From: Microbacterium saperdae
GTDB taxonomy: Bacteria; Actinomycetota; Actinomycetes; Actinomycetales; Microbacteriaceae
Length of the DNA stretch: 64,000 nucleotides
Direction: 5' to 3'
Assembly: GCF_006716345.1 (NCBI RefSeq)
Contig: NZ_VFOX01000001.1
Coordinates: forward strand, 3,002,589 to 3,066,588
Shown: positions 56,798 to 64,000 of the stretch, piece by piece
How the letters are laid out: every line of letters begins with the position of its first letter
How positions within the stretch are numbered: the first letter of the stretch is position 1
Notes under the pieces: model-generated
Told to the model about the DNA's origin: nothing
What the model saw: the letters and a program-made list of their open reading frames with translations, nothing else
Databases searched by the model: none
Position numbers and translations under genes: made by a program

Positions 56798-57802
56798 TCA
56801 TTGGACCCTCACTCTCGGATCGATGAAGCTGTACGACACGTCGACGGCGAGGTTGATCAGGGCGTAGGCGATCGCGATGAAGATGATGAAGCCCTGCAGC
56901 ACCGGGAAGTCGCGGGTGAAGATCGCCCGCGCGAGGAACGAGCCGATCCCCGGAAAGGCGAACACCGTCTCGGTGAGCACCGCCCCCGAGATGAGGAGCC
57001 CGGTCTGCAACCCGATCGTGGTGATCACCGGGAGCATGGCGTTGCGCAGGATGAAGCGGTTGCGCAGCGTCGAGGATCCGACGCCCTTGGCACGCCCCGT
57101 GCGCACATAGTCCGCGTTCTGCACCTCGAGCACGCTGGCCCTGGTGATGCGGACGATGATCGCGAGCGGGATGGTGCCGAGCGCCAGTGCCGGCAGCACG
57201 AGATGCAGGATCGCATCCCAGGCCGCATCGAACTCCCCGGTGATGATGCCGTCCCACACGTAGAACCCGGTGGGATGAGTGGCGTCTATTCGCGGATTCT
57301 GGCGTCCGTCCGACGGCAGCCAGCCCAGTTGCACCGCGAAGATGTACTTGAGGATGAACGCCAGGAAGAACACCGGGATCGTGATGCCGATCAGGCTCAG
57401 CACCACGGAGGCGTGGTCGCTGAACTTGCCGTGCCGGCGTGCGGCCCAGTAGCCGAGCGGGATGCCGACGCCGATCGCGAAGATCAGCGCCATCACGCTC
57501 AGTTCGAGAGTCGCCGGGAACCGCCGCATGAACTCTTCCACGACGGGACGGTTGGTCTGGATCGAGGTACCGAAGTCCCCCTGCAGGAGACGTCCGACCC
57601 AGATGAAGTACTGCTCGATGAGCGGCTTGTTGAAGCCGTAGAGCTCGTTGACTCGGGCGACGGCCTCCGGTGTCGCCTTCTCACCGAGAAGCGCGACGGC
57701 GGGCCCGCCGGGAAGGGCCCTGACCCAGGCGAACAGCAGGATGCTGAGCCCGAACAGGGTGGGGATGAGGAATAGCAGTCGCCTGCCGATGGTGCGCAGC
57801 AA
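56798..57802 (-). CDS. Peptide ABC transporter permease (DppB-like)
   Basis: A 334-residue permease with the DppB N-terminal helix (IGRRLLFLIPTLFGLSILLFAWV) and the BPD_transp_1 domain. The EAA-like loop DYVRTGRAKGVGSSTLRNRF (about 225-244) contacts the ATPase. It includes a long periplasmic loop with GFYVWDGIITGEF. It follows the binding-protein gene with an 87-bp gap containing a strong hairpin. Peptide or oligopeptide uptake is the expected function. Confidence 0.93.
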   Translation of the reverse strand: MLRTIGRRLLFLIPTLFGLSILLFAWVRALPGGPAVALLGEKATPEAVARVNELYGFNKPLIEQYFIWVGRLLQGDFGTSIQTNRPVVEEFMRRFPATLELSVMALIFAIGVGIPLGYWAARRHGKFSDHASVVLSLIGITIPVFFLAFILKYIFAVQLGWLPSDGRQNPRIDATHPTGFYVWDGIITGEFDAAWDAILHLVLPALALGTIPLAIIVRITRASVLEVQNADYVRTGRAKGVGSSTLRNRFILRNAMLPVITTIGLQTGLLISGAVLTETVFAFPGIGSFLARAIFTRDFPVLQGFIIFIAIAYALINLAVDVSYSFIDPRVRVQ

Positions 57803-57835
57803 GAAGATCTCCGTTGATCAGAAGGTACGCCGTGC

Positions 57836-57868
57836 CCCCGGTCCCGCCGAAAGCGCGGGACCGGGGGT
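57836..57868 (-). terminator. Intercistronic hairpin, likely partial terminator or stabiliser
   Basis: Perfect 13-base arms CCCCCGGTCCCGC (57836-57848) and GCGGGACCGGGGG (57856-57868). It lies between the binding-protein gene and the first permease gene, on the same strand. Such hairpins commonly keep the binding-protein message more abundant than the distal genes. Confidence 0.75.
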
Positions 57869-57889
57869 CGACATCTCAATCGGTCAGAC

Positions 57890-59563
57890 CTACTTGGTGA
57901 GGACGATGTCCGTGAAGACCTCGTCGTTCACCGGGCTGGCGGGGTAGCTCTTCACACGCGGGTCGAACGCGAGCGTCGGTGCCGGGTGGGCGAGCGGGAT
58001 GCCCGGGATGAACTGCGCGACCATCTCGTTGATCTCTTCGTAGAGCGCGGTCTGGTCCTCGAGGTTCGAGACGCCGCGCGCCTCGTTCAGCTTCTGGAAC
58101 AGCTCGGGGTTGTCGAAGCCCCACTCGGAGCTCTTCTGCCCGAAGAAGACGCCGACGAAGTTGTCGGTGTCGTTGTAGTCGCCGGTCCATCCCAGCAGGT
58201 GGATGCCGTGATCAGAGGTGCCGGTGGTGCGGTCGAGGTACTCGACCCACTCCTCCGAGACCGGGGTGGTCTCGACGCCGGCCTCGGACAACTGCGACGA
58301 CAGCACGGTGAAGATCTGCTCGGGGTCCGGCATGTACGGACGCGAGACGTTGACCGGGTAGTTGAAGGTCAGCTTCAGGGGGTTGGCCTCGTCGTAGCCG
58401 GCCTCGGCGAGCAGCTCCTTCGCCTTCTCGGGGTCGTAATCGTAGGTCGTCACATCGGCGTTGTAGCCGTTGACGACCTCGGGCACGAACTCGATCGCCT
58501 TCTGCGTGCCCTCCGGCAGCACCTGGCTGATGAGCGCGTCCTTGTCGACCGCGTACGACAGCGCCTCACGGACCTTGGGGTCCTGCAGCTCCGGCACCGC
58601 CTGGTTGAAGGCGAGGTACAGGATCGTGAACGGCGGGCGCGACACCATGGTGAAGCCGTCGTCCTCGAGTGCCTTGGTGTCGGCGGGACCGACGAGGTCG
58701 TAGCCGTCGATCGAGCCGGACTCCAGCGCCTGACGGCGTGCGGTCGGGTCGTCGATCGTGCGGAAGATGATCTTGTCGACCTGGCCCTTGTCGCCCCAGT
58801 AGTCGCCGTAGGAGGTCAGCGTGACCTGCTCGCCCGGAGCCCATTCGTCGAACTGATACGGGCCGGTGCCGACCGGGTGCGCGGTCGCGTACTCCGAGAG
58901 CACAGGCGCCTCGGCGGAACCGCTCACGTCATCCGCGCCGAACTCCTTCATGGCCGAGGGGCTCTGCATCGAGAAGGACGGCAGCGACAGCGACGCCACG
59001 AAGCCGGCGAACGGCTTGTTCAGCTCGATCGTGACCGAGTAGTCGCCGTCGGGCGTGCAGGACTTGTAGACCGCGTCTGCCGCGTTGGAGGCGTAGCCCT
59101 TGAAGAGCTTGTTGTAGTAGTACCCGAAGGCCTCGGATGCCGCGAGACCGGTCCAGTTGTACCAGCGGTCGAAGTTGACGCAGACGGCTTCGGCGTTGAA
59201 CGGCGTGCCGTCCTGGAACGTCACTCCTTCCTTCAGCGCGAAGGTGTGCGACATGCCGTCGTCCGACGACTCCCAGCTCTCGGCGAGCAGCGGTGCGGGG
59301 TCGGCCGTACCGGGCTCCGTACCGACGAGTCCCTCGAAGATCTGACGCGAGACGCGGAAGCTCTCACCGTCCTGGGCGAAGGCGGGGTCGAGACTCGCCG
59401 GGTCGGAGGATGCCGCGAACACGAACGTGCCGTCGACATCGCCTGATCCCTCGGTACCCTCGTCTCCTCGTTCGCTGGCGACGCATCCTGCCAGGACGAG
59501 AGCCGCGAGCGTGGCTCCGGTGATGGCGATGAGTCCTCGCCGTCGCATGACTGATTGGTGCAT
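57890..59563 (-). CDS. Peptide ABC transporter substrate-binding lipoprotein
   Basis: A 557-residue SBP_bac_5 family protein. ATG 59563-59561 was chosen for its AGGGAAGG ribosome site. The N-terminal MRRRGLIAITGATLAAL continues to LVLAGC, a clear lipobox with Cys at about residue 27. The domain contains AESWESSDDGMSHTFALKEG, the usual cluster 5 signature. RPPFTILYLAFNQAVPELQ lies in the hinge region. It should bind di- or oligopeptides or related ligands at the outer face of the membrane and deliver them to the permeases. Confidence 0.93.
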   Translation of the reverse strand: MHQSVMRRRGLIAITGATLAALVLAGCVASERGDEGTEGSGDVDGTFVFAASSDPASLDPAFAQDGESFRVSRQIFEGLVGTEPGTADPAPLLAESWESSDDGMSHTFALKEGVTFQDGTPFNAEAVCVNFDRWYNWTGLAASEAFGYYYNKLFKGYASNAADAVYKSCTPDGDYSVTIELNKPFAGFVASLSLPSFSMQSPSAMKEFGADDVSGSAEAPVLSEYATAHPVGTGPYQFDEWAPGEQVTLTSYGDYWGDKGQVDKIIFRTIDDPTARRQALESGSIDGYDLVGPADTKALEDDGFTMVSRPPFTILYLAFNQAVPELQDPKVREALSYAVDKDALISQVLPEGTQKAIEFVPEVVNGYNADVTTYDYDPEKAKELLAEAGYDEANPLKLTFNYPVNVSRPYMPDPEQIFTVLSSQLSEAGVETTPVSEEWVEYLDRTTGTSDHGIHLLGWTGDYNDTDNFVGVFFGQKSSEWGFDNPELFQKLNEARGVSNLEDQTALYEEINEMVAQFIPGIPLAHPAPTLAFDPRVKSYPASPVNDEVFTDIVLTK

Positions 59564-59739
59564 TGTGTGTACCTTCCCTGTCGGGCGCTTCTTTGCGCGT
59601 TCCCGAGGCATCGTCGCCTCTGGACACGGTGATGCCTCGACGCTACCCAGCAGATCCACAGATGCCAAACGCATCCAGGTTGCAATCCGGTATCGACGCC
59701 GCCCGGATGCCTCAGACAGAGGTCCGGATGCGAGGAGCG

Positions 59740-60624
59740 TCAGTCCTGGGAGCTGAGGCGGGGACGCTGCCGAGCGGCGGCGGCGTCGTGCGTGCGCTGC
59801 AACGGGATCACGACGGGCTCTCCGCGGAGCTGCACGACCCGCACGAACAGCACATCCACCAGCGCGAGCTGCGCGATGCGGCTCGACATCGCGGCCATGC
59901 GGAAGGGCGACTCGTGCGCATGCGTGAGCAGCACCACATCGGCCACTCCGGCGAGGGTGGACTCCTCCGCACTCGTCACGGCGACCACGAGCGCGCCGGC
60001 GTCGCGTGCGACCTCGAGCGCCCGCACAGTCTCCTGCGTCTCCCCGCCATGCGAGAACGCGATGGCCACATCTTCCGCCGTGCGCAGCGATGCCGTGGTG
60101 ACGGCGAGATGAGGGTCGGCGGAGTGCGAGACCGAGCAGCCGATGCGCGAGAGCTTGAGCTGCAGATCCTGCGCAGTCAGCGAGGACGCGGCCTGTCCGA
60201 AGAGGTCGATGTGCCGCGCCGCGACCAGCGCGTGCGCGACCCGATCGAGGCCGACGGCATCGATGCCGAGCGCGGTCTTCTCGATCGCATCGATCTCCTG
60301 CGCGGCGAGCTTCGCCGCGATCGCGGCCGGCTCGTCGCCCGGATCGATCGCGGTCGTGTCGAGACTGAAGCGCGCCTGCTGCGCCTGCTCGAGCGTGACG
60401 GTTCGGGCGACGGCGACGCGCAGCTCACGGTAGCCGCTGAACCCCAGCGACTGGGCGAACCGGGCGACGGTGGACAGCGACGTCTGGCAGAGCTTGGCCA
60501 GATCGGTGATCGCGAGATCGATCACCAGCGTGGGATCGGCCAGGATCGTCTCGGCCACGCGCGCCTCGGCGGCGCTCAGTCGTGAGACCGAGCGTCGCAC
60601 CAGCGCGAGAACGTCTGCGTCCAC
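59740..60624 (-). CDS. RpiR-family transcriptional regulator
   Basis: A 294-residue regulator from GTG 60624-60622, the first start after the upstream hydrolase stop. The HTH (about 10-75) reads VIDLAITDLAKLCQTSLSTV, then ARFAQSLGFSGYRELR. A SIS domain (about 115-260) carries DLFGQAASSLTAQDLQLKL and AIAFSHGGETQETVRAL for phosphosugar binding. RpiR proteins such as MurR control amino-sugar operons. It lies 13 bp after the GH3 gene, so it likely senses a phosphorylated product of that operon. Confidence 0.9.
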   Translation of the reverse strand: MDADVLALVRRSVSRLSAAEARVAETILADPTLVIDLAITDLAKLCQTSLSTVARFAQSLGFSGYRELRVAVARTVTLEQAQQARFSLDTTAIDPGDEPAAIAAKLAAQEIDAIEKTALGIDAVGLDRVAHALVAARHIDLFGQAASSLTAQDLQLKLSRIGCSVSHSADPHLAVTTASLRTAEDVAIAFSHGGETQETVRALEVARDAGALVVAVTSAEESTLAGVADVVLLTHAHESPFRMAAMSSRIAQLALVDVLFVRVVQLRGEPVVIPLQRTHDAAAARQRPRLSSQD

Positions 60625-60637
60625 CGTACGGCCCGAC

Positions 60638-62122
60638 TCAGCCGGTCCTGCCGAGCAGGCGCTCGCGGGCGACCTGCGCTCCGACCCGGCTCGCGGCGGC
60701 GACCTCGACGGTCGGCAGCGGCAGGGGCGAGCGCGCGGGCAGTCCGACGTTGACGACCACCGCTCGCGGGTCACGGGCGGCCGCCCGCTCCACGAGCGCG
60801 CGCTGCGCGGCGTCGGCATCCGGCCGATCGATCAGGATCACGGTGGTGCCGGCATCCGCCGTCATCTCGTCGAGGACACGGTCCTGCTCGGAGACCTCCG
60901 TGCTCGCGACGTCGAGACGGATCCGTCGGTCGTCGCCCGCCAGAGAACCGGCGACGTAGGCGGCCGCGCTGTCCACGGCGAGCGTCGAGCGACGGCGCGC
61001 ATCGACGACGGCGAGAGCGGTCGCCGGTGCCGGCTGCTCCCCGGTCACGGTGATGACACGACGGAGGATCTCGGCCGCATCGAAATCGTCCGCCGGTGCG
61101 ACCGACGTGGCGGCGGCCGCGCGGAGCTTGGCCGCCAGCGTCGCGACGCGTCGCGACGCCTCCTCGACCCGCTCCCGAGAGAGCGACCCGTCCTGCAGCG
61201 CCGCGACGATGCCGTCGCGTGCCGCCAGGAAGTCACGCAGATCCTGGTCGGGCAGCGCCGCCTCGCCGGGGTTCGTGGGATTTCCGATGCACAGCAGGTC
61301 GGCGCCTGCGGCCAGGGCCAGCGCGGCTCCTCCCCCGATGCCGACGGTCTCGCGGATCGCGGCCATGTCGAGGGCGTCCGTGATGATCACACCGTCGAAC
61401 CCCCAGCTGCGGAGGATACCGAGGATGCGCGGGTTCAACGTCGCCGGGGCCTCACCCCACGCGGGGACCACGATGTGCGCGGTCATGATCGAGTCGACTC
61501 CGGCTTCGACGGCCGCGCGGAACGGCTCGAGGTGAACCCGCTCGAACTCCTCGATGTCGAGGGAGATCTCGGGCAGCGCGTGATGCGAGTCGAGGTGCGT
61601 GTCGCCGTGGCCGGGGAAGTGCTTGACGCACGCCGCGACACCGCCATCCTGGATGCCGTCGATCACAGCGACCGCGTGCCGGGACACCAGACCCTCATCC
61701 GAGCCGAACGAGCGCACACCGATGACCGGGTTGCGCGGGTCGGTGTTGACGTCCGCGACCGGGCCGAGCACGACGTTGGCGCCCACCGCGGCGACACGGC
61801 GCGCGAGCTCCGCACCCGTGCGCTCGGTGGCGACCAGATCGTCGAGAAGTCCGAGCTGAGCGGCACCGGGGATCGTGGATCCCTCTGCCGACTCGAGCCG
61901 GGTGACGCTGCCACCCTCCTCGTCGACCCCGATCAGGGCGTCCGGGTTCGCTTCGAGGAGCGAAGCGCTCAGCGCCGGAAGCCCCGCGCCGATGTTCTGA
62001 CCGAAGTACACGACCCCGGCGAGACCGCCACGCAGCTCGTCGAGCAGCCAGGCCGGAGCCTCGGTGCCGAAGAAGCCCGGCCAGAGGACGCTGTTCGCGA
62101 GTCGCGTCAGATCCGCACTCAT
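60638..62122 (-). CDS. Glycoside hydrolase family 3, beta-N-acetylhexosaminidase (NagZ-like)
   Basis: A 494-residue hydrolase. Family motifs are VDEEGGSVTRL (66-76), KHFPGHGDTHLDSHH (167-181) with the Asp174-His176 acid/base pair characteristic of NagZ, and the nucleophile Asp249 in IITDALDMAAI. A C-terminal Ig-like/alpha-beta extension of about 180 residues is longer than in NagZ of E. coli. There is no signal peptide, so it acts inside the cell on imported sugars. ATG 62122-62120 overlaps the permease stop. Confidence 0.9.
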   Translation of the reverse strand: MSADLTRLANSVLWPGFFGTEAPAWLLDELRGGLAGVVYFGQNIGAGLPALSASLLEANPDALIGVDEEGGSVTRLESAEGSTIPGAAQLGLLDDLVATERTGAELARRVAAVGANVVLGPVADVNTDPRNPVIGVRSFGSDEGLVSRHAVAVIDGIQDGGVAACVKHFPGHGDTHLDSHHALPEISLDIEEFERVHLEPFRAAVEAGVDSIMTAHIVVPAWGEAPATLNPRILGILRSWGFDGVIITDALDMAAIRETVGIGGGAALALAAGADLLCIGNPTNPGEAALPDQDLRDFLAARDGIVAALQDGSLSRERVEEASRRVATLAAKLRAAAATSVAPADDFDAAEILRRVITVTGEQPAPATALAVVDARRRSTLAVDSAAAYVAGSLAGDDRRIRLDVASTEVSEQDRVLDEMTADAGTTVILIDRPDADAAQRALVERAAARDPRAVVVNVGLPARSPLPLPTVEVAAASRVGAQVARERLLGRTG

Positions 62123-62952
62123 CCCTTGACCGCCCCCGCCACCATGCCCGCGGACAGACGCCGCTGCACGATCACGAAGAAGATCATCACGGGGATCGTG
62201 ATGATGGTCGACGCCGCCATGATGCTTCCCCAGTCGTTCGAGTGCAGACCGAAGAACGACTTCAGGCCGATCGAGACAGTGTACTGATCGGTCTGCGCGC
62301 CCAGGATCGTCATGGCGAAGATGAACTCGTTCCACGCCGTGATGAAGCTGAAGATGCTGGTCGCGACCAGACCGGGCATGACCAGCGGGAGCAGGATCGA
62401 GCGGAACATCCGCCACCAGCTGGCACCGTCGATGTAGGCGGCTTCCTCGAGCTCGACCGGGACCGCTGCGACGAAGCCGCGCAGCATCCAGATCCCGAAC
62501 GCGAGGGACAGGGCGACGTAGACGACCATGAGGCCGATGATGCTGTTGAGCAGCCCGAGGGATTTGACCTGCAGGAACAGCGGGATCACGAGCGCCTCGA
62601 GCGGCACCATCTGCACCACGAGGATCATCATGAGCACGGTGGTGCGGAACTTGAACCGGAAGCGGGCCACCGCGACGGCGGCGAGCAGGCACACGACCGC
62701 GCTGACGAGGACCGTGACGAGCGCCACGATCGCCGAGTTGCGCAGGTAGGTGCCGAATCCACCGTCCGTGAGGACGAACGCGAAGTTGTCGAGCGTGAAC
62801 TCCTGCGGCAGCAGGGACTGCCCACCGCTGGACGCCTTCGCATCGAAGGCGCTGGAGATCATCCAGTACACGGGGAACAGCGTGAAGATCAGGACGGCGG
62901 CGACGGCGATGCCGACACCGATCCGCGAGGCGAGCGACGGGCGCGGGTTCAC
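62119..62952 (-). CDS. Sugar ABC transporter permease (MalG-like)
   Basis: A 277-residue permease from GTG 62952-62950, which overlaps the upstream permease stop (GTGA). Helix 1 is at about 12-32. The EAA loop (VELEEAAYIDGASWWRMFRS, about 175-194) is the classic site for the ATPase. LLPQEFTLDNFAFVL marks the periplasmic loop. It pairs with the MalF-like permease. No ATPase gene is in this operon, so it probably shares MsiK. Confidence 0.93.
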   Translation of the reverse strand: MNPRPSLASRIGVGIAVAAVLIFTLFPVYWMISSAFDAKASSGGQSLLPQEFTLDNFAFVLTDGGFGTYLRNSAIVALVTVLVSAVVCLLAAVAVARFRFKFRTTVLMMILVVQMVPLEALVIPLFLQVKSLGLLNSIIGLMVVYVALSLAFGIWMLRGFVAAVPVELEEAAYIDGASWWRMFRSILLPLVMPGLVATSIFSFITAWNEFIFAMTILGAQTDQYTVSIGLKSFFGLHSNDWGSIMAASTIITIPVMIFFVIVQRRLSAGMVAGAVKG

Positions 62953-63923
62953 AGCTCGTCCTCCTTCATGAGCGATCGGATGTACACGATCGTGATGCCG
63001 ATCAGCACGAGGGTCAGGATCACGGCGAGCGCCGCACCGAAGCCGTAGCGGTTCTGCCCGAAGGACTCCACATACGACCAGACGCCGAGGTTGAGCACCG
63101 AGCGGTTGCCGCCGTTGCCACCAGGCATCAGATACACCTGGGCGAAGACCTTGAAGTCCCAGATCGTCGACAGGATGATCACCACCGAGAAAACGGGCTT
63201 GAGGGTCGGGAAGATGATCTTCCAGAAGCGGGTCCACGCACCGGCTCCGTCGAGCGCCGCGGCCTCGAGCATCTCCTTCGAGACGCCGAGCAGGCCGGCG
63301 AGCACCGTGATGGCGACGAACGGGAAGCCGTGGTGCACGACGTTCAGCAGCACGATGGCGTAGAACGACCACTGGTTCGTGAACCAGTTGACCGACGCGT
63401 CCATCAGACCCAGGTCTTTGAGCACCGCGTTGAAGATGCCGCGGTCGGCATCGAAGATGAAGGTCCAGACGTAGGTGCCGGTCACCGCGGGCATCGCCCA
63501 GGCGACCATGATGCAGCTCGACACGATGACCCGCCACACGCTGCCCAGACGGGCGAGCAGCAGGGCGACGAGCGTGCCGACGGCCACGGTGGCGAACACG
63601 GCGACGATCGCGAAGCCGACCGTGTTCGGCAGGACCACGGTCCACAGCGTCGGGTTGGTGAGCGCCTCCGCATAGTTCTGGAGACCGATCCAGTTGTTCT
63701 CACCGGTGTTGATCTCGCGGAGGCCGTAGTCCTGCAGCGAGAAGATGAACACCTGGATGAGAGGCCAGAGCATGAGCACCGCGAGGATGATCAGCCCGGG
63801 GGCGAGGAGGAGCCAGGGGCGGGCCGTGAGGAGGGAGAACCCTCGCCGCGATCGGCCGCCGGCCACGGAGGCGGGGGTGGACCCCGACTCCGTGGCCGGC
63901 AGTGGCGCTTGCACCATCGACAT
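62949..63923 (-). CDS. Sugar ABC transporter permease (MalF-like)
   Basis: A 324-residue permease. A basic, Ser-rich N-tail precedes helix 1 (about 37-60). The EAA loop has EMLEAAALDGAGAWTRFWKI (about 225-244), and the C-terminal helix ends in SLMKEDEL. Length and order match CUT1 family partners of MalG-like proteins. It follows the substrate-binding gene by 14 bp. The likely cargo is N-acetylated sugar or muropeptide, based on the GH3 gene in the operon. Confidence 0.92.
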   Translation of the reverse strand: MSMVQAPLPATESGSTPASVAGGRSRRGFSLLTARPWLLLAPGLIILAVLMLWPLIQVFIFSLQDYGLREINTGENNWIGLQNYAEALTNPTLWTVVLPNTVGFAIVAVFATVAVGTLVALLLARLGSVWRVIVSSCIMVAWAMPAVTGTYVWTFIFDADRGIFNAVLKDLGLMDASVNWFTNQWSFYAIVLLNVVHHGFPFVAITVLAGLLGVSKEMLEAAALDGAGAWTRFWKIIFPTLKPVFSVVIILSTIWDFKVFAQVYLMPGGNGGNRSVLNLGVWSYVESFGQNRYGFGAALAVILTLVLIGITIVYIRSLMKEDEL

Positions 63924-63937
63924 GAAGGGAATGTGCC

Positions 63938-64000
63938 TTACTTGTTGAGGAGGTCGGTCATCTCAGCCGCGGCATCCTTCGTCGCGGTCTTGACGTCCTT
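63938..64000 (-). CDS. Sugar ABC transporter substrate-binding protein, C-terminal end only
   Basis: Only the last 20 residues are in the window (KDVKTATKDAAAEMTDLLNK, then TAA at 63940-63938). This lysine-rich amphipathic helix is the typical C-terminus of extracellular solute-binding proteins of the CUT1 family, and its place before the MalF-like gene fits. The rest of the gene lies beyond the window. Confidence 0.75.
   Translation of the reverse strand, partial: KDVKTATKDAAAEMTDLLNK

Noticed and set aside
62123..62692. Extended start for the GH3 enzyme
   Set aside because: The upstream part is antisense-like Arg/His-rich sequence overlapping the MalG-like permease in another frame.

Overview
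The window comes from a high-GC actinobacterium, most likely Microbacterium or a close relative in the Microbacteriaceae. The reasons are strong GC bias at third codon positions, actinobacterial RpoB and RpoC sequences, GTG and TTG starts, an FBP-type zinc-finger protein, and many ABC and sugar-catabolism genes. The genus is an inference; no 16S gene is present.

Bases 1 to about 27,110 are the integrase-proximal part of a temperate siphovirus. It is integrated at the 3' end of a tRNA-Met(CAT) gene (27114-27187), and its far end lies outside the window. Read on the minus strand, the late genes follow the usual HK97-like order: HNH endonuclease, small terminase, large terminase, portal, ClpP-type protease with an embedded scaffold start, decoration protein, major capsid, head-tail connectors, tail terminator, major tail protein, tail chaperones with a -1 frameshift site, tape measure, distal tail proteins, receptor-binding fibre, M15 endolysin and a holin-like membrane protein. 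The right arm (17.8-27 kb) holds small DNA-binding proteins and a leftward early operon divergent from the repressor-integrase pair. It also holds three rightward membrane-anchored accessory genes and a presumed non-coding stretch with DnaA-box-like sites and a 9-bp tandem repeat. No polymerase, helicase or primase is visible.

Bases 27.1-31.9 kb hold tRNA-Met, tRNA-Thr, an M23 peptidase, an inositol-monophosphatase-like phosphatase translationally coupled to a six-helix membrane protein, a crotonase and an FBP zinc-finger protein.

Bases 32.0-44.2 kb form a sugar-acid catabolic island. A GntR/FCD regulator precedes a rightward operon: MFS importer, metallo-beta-lactamase-fold hydrolase, OtnI-like isomerase, racemase-like protein, OtnK-like kinase and OtnC-like aldolase. 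A convergent leftward operon carries a uronate-dehydrogenase-like SDR, a 2-hydroxyacid dehydrogenase, a signal-less substrate-binding protein, a nucleoside hydrolase and an MHS-type transporter. Near-identical 19-21 bp palindromes sit upstream of the first gene of both operons, which suggests one regulon. A sodium symporter gene lies beside it.

Bases 44.3-64 kb hold tRNA-Tyr, a PfkB kinase, a lipoprotein, rpoC and rpoB with a clear promoter, a peptide ABC transporter operon (fused ATPase, two permeases, binding protein), and a sugar ABC operon (binding protein cut by the window end, two permeases, GH3 beta-hexosaminidase-like enzyme, RpiR regulator) that looks devoted to amino-sugar or muropeptide recycling.
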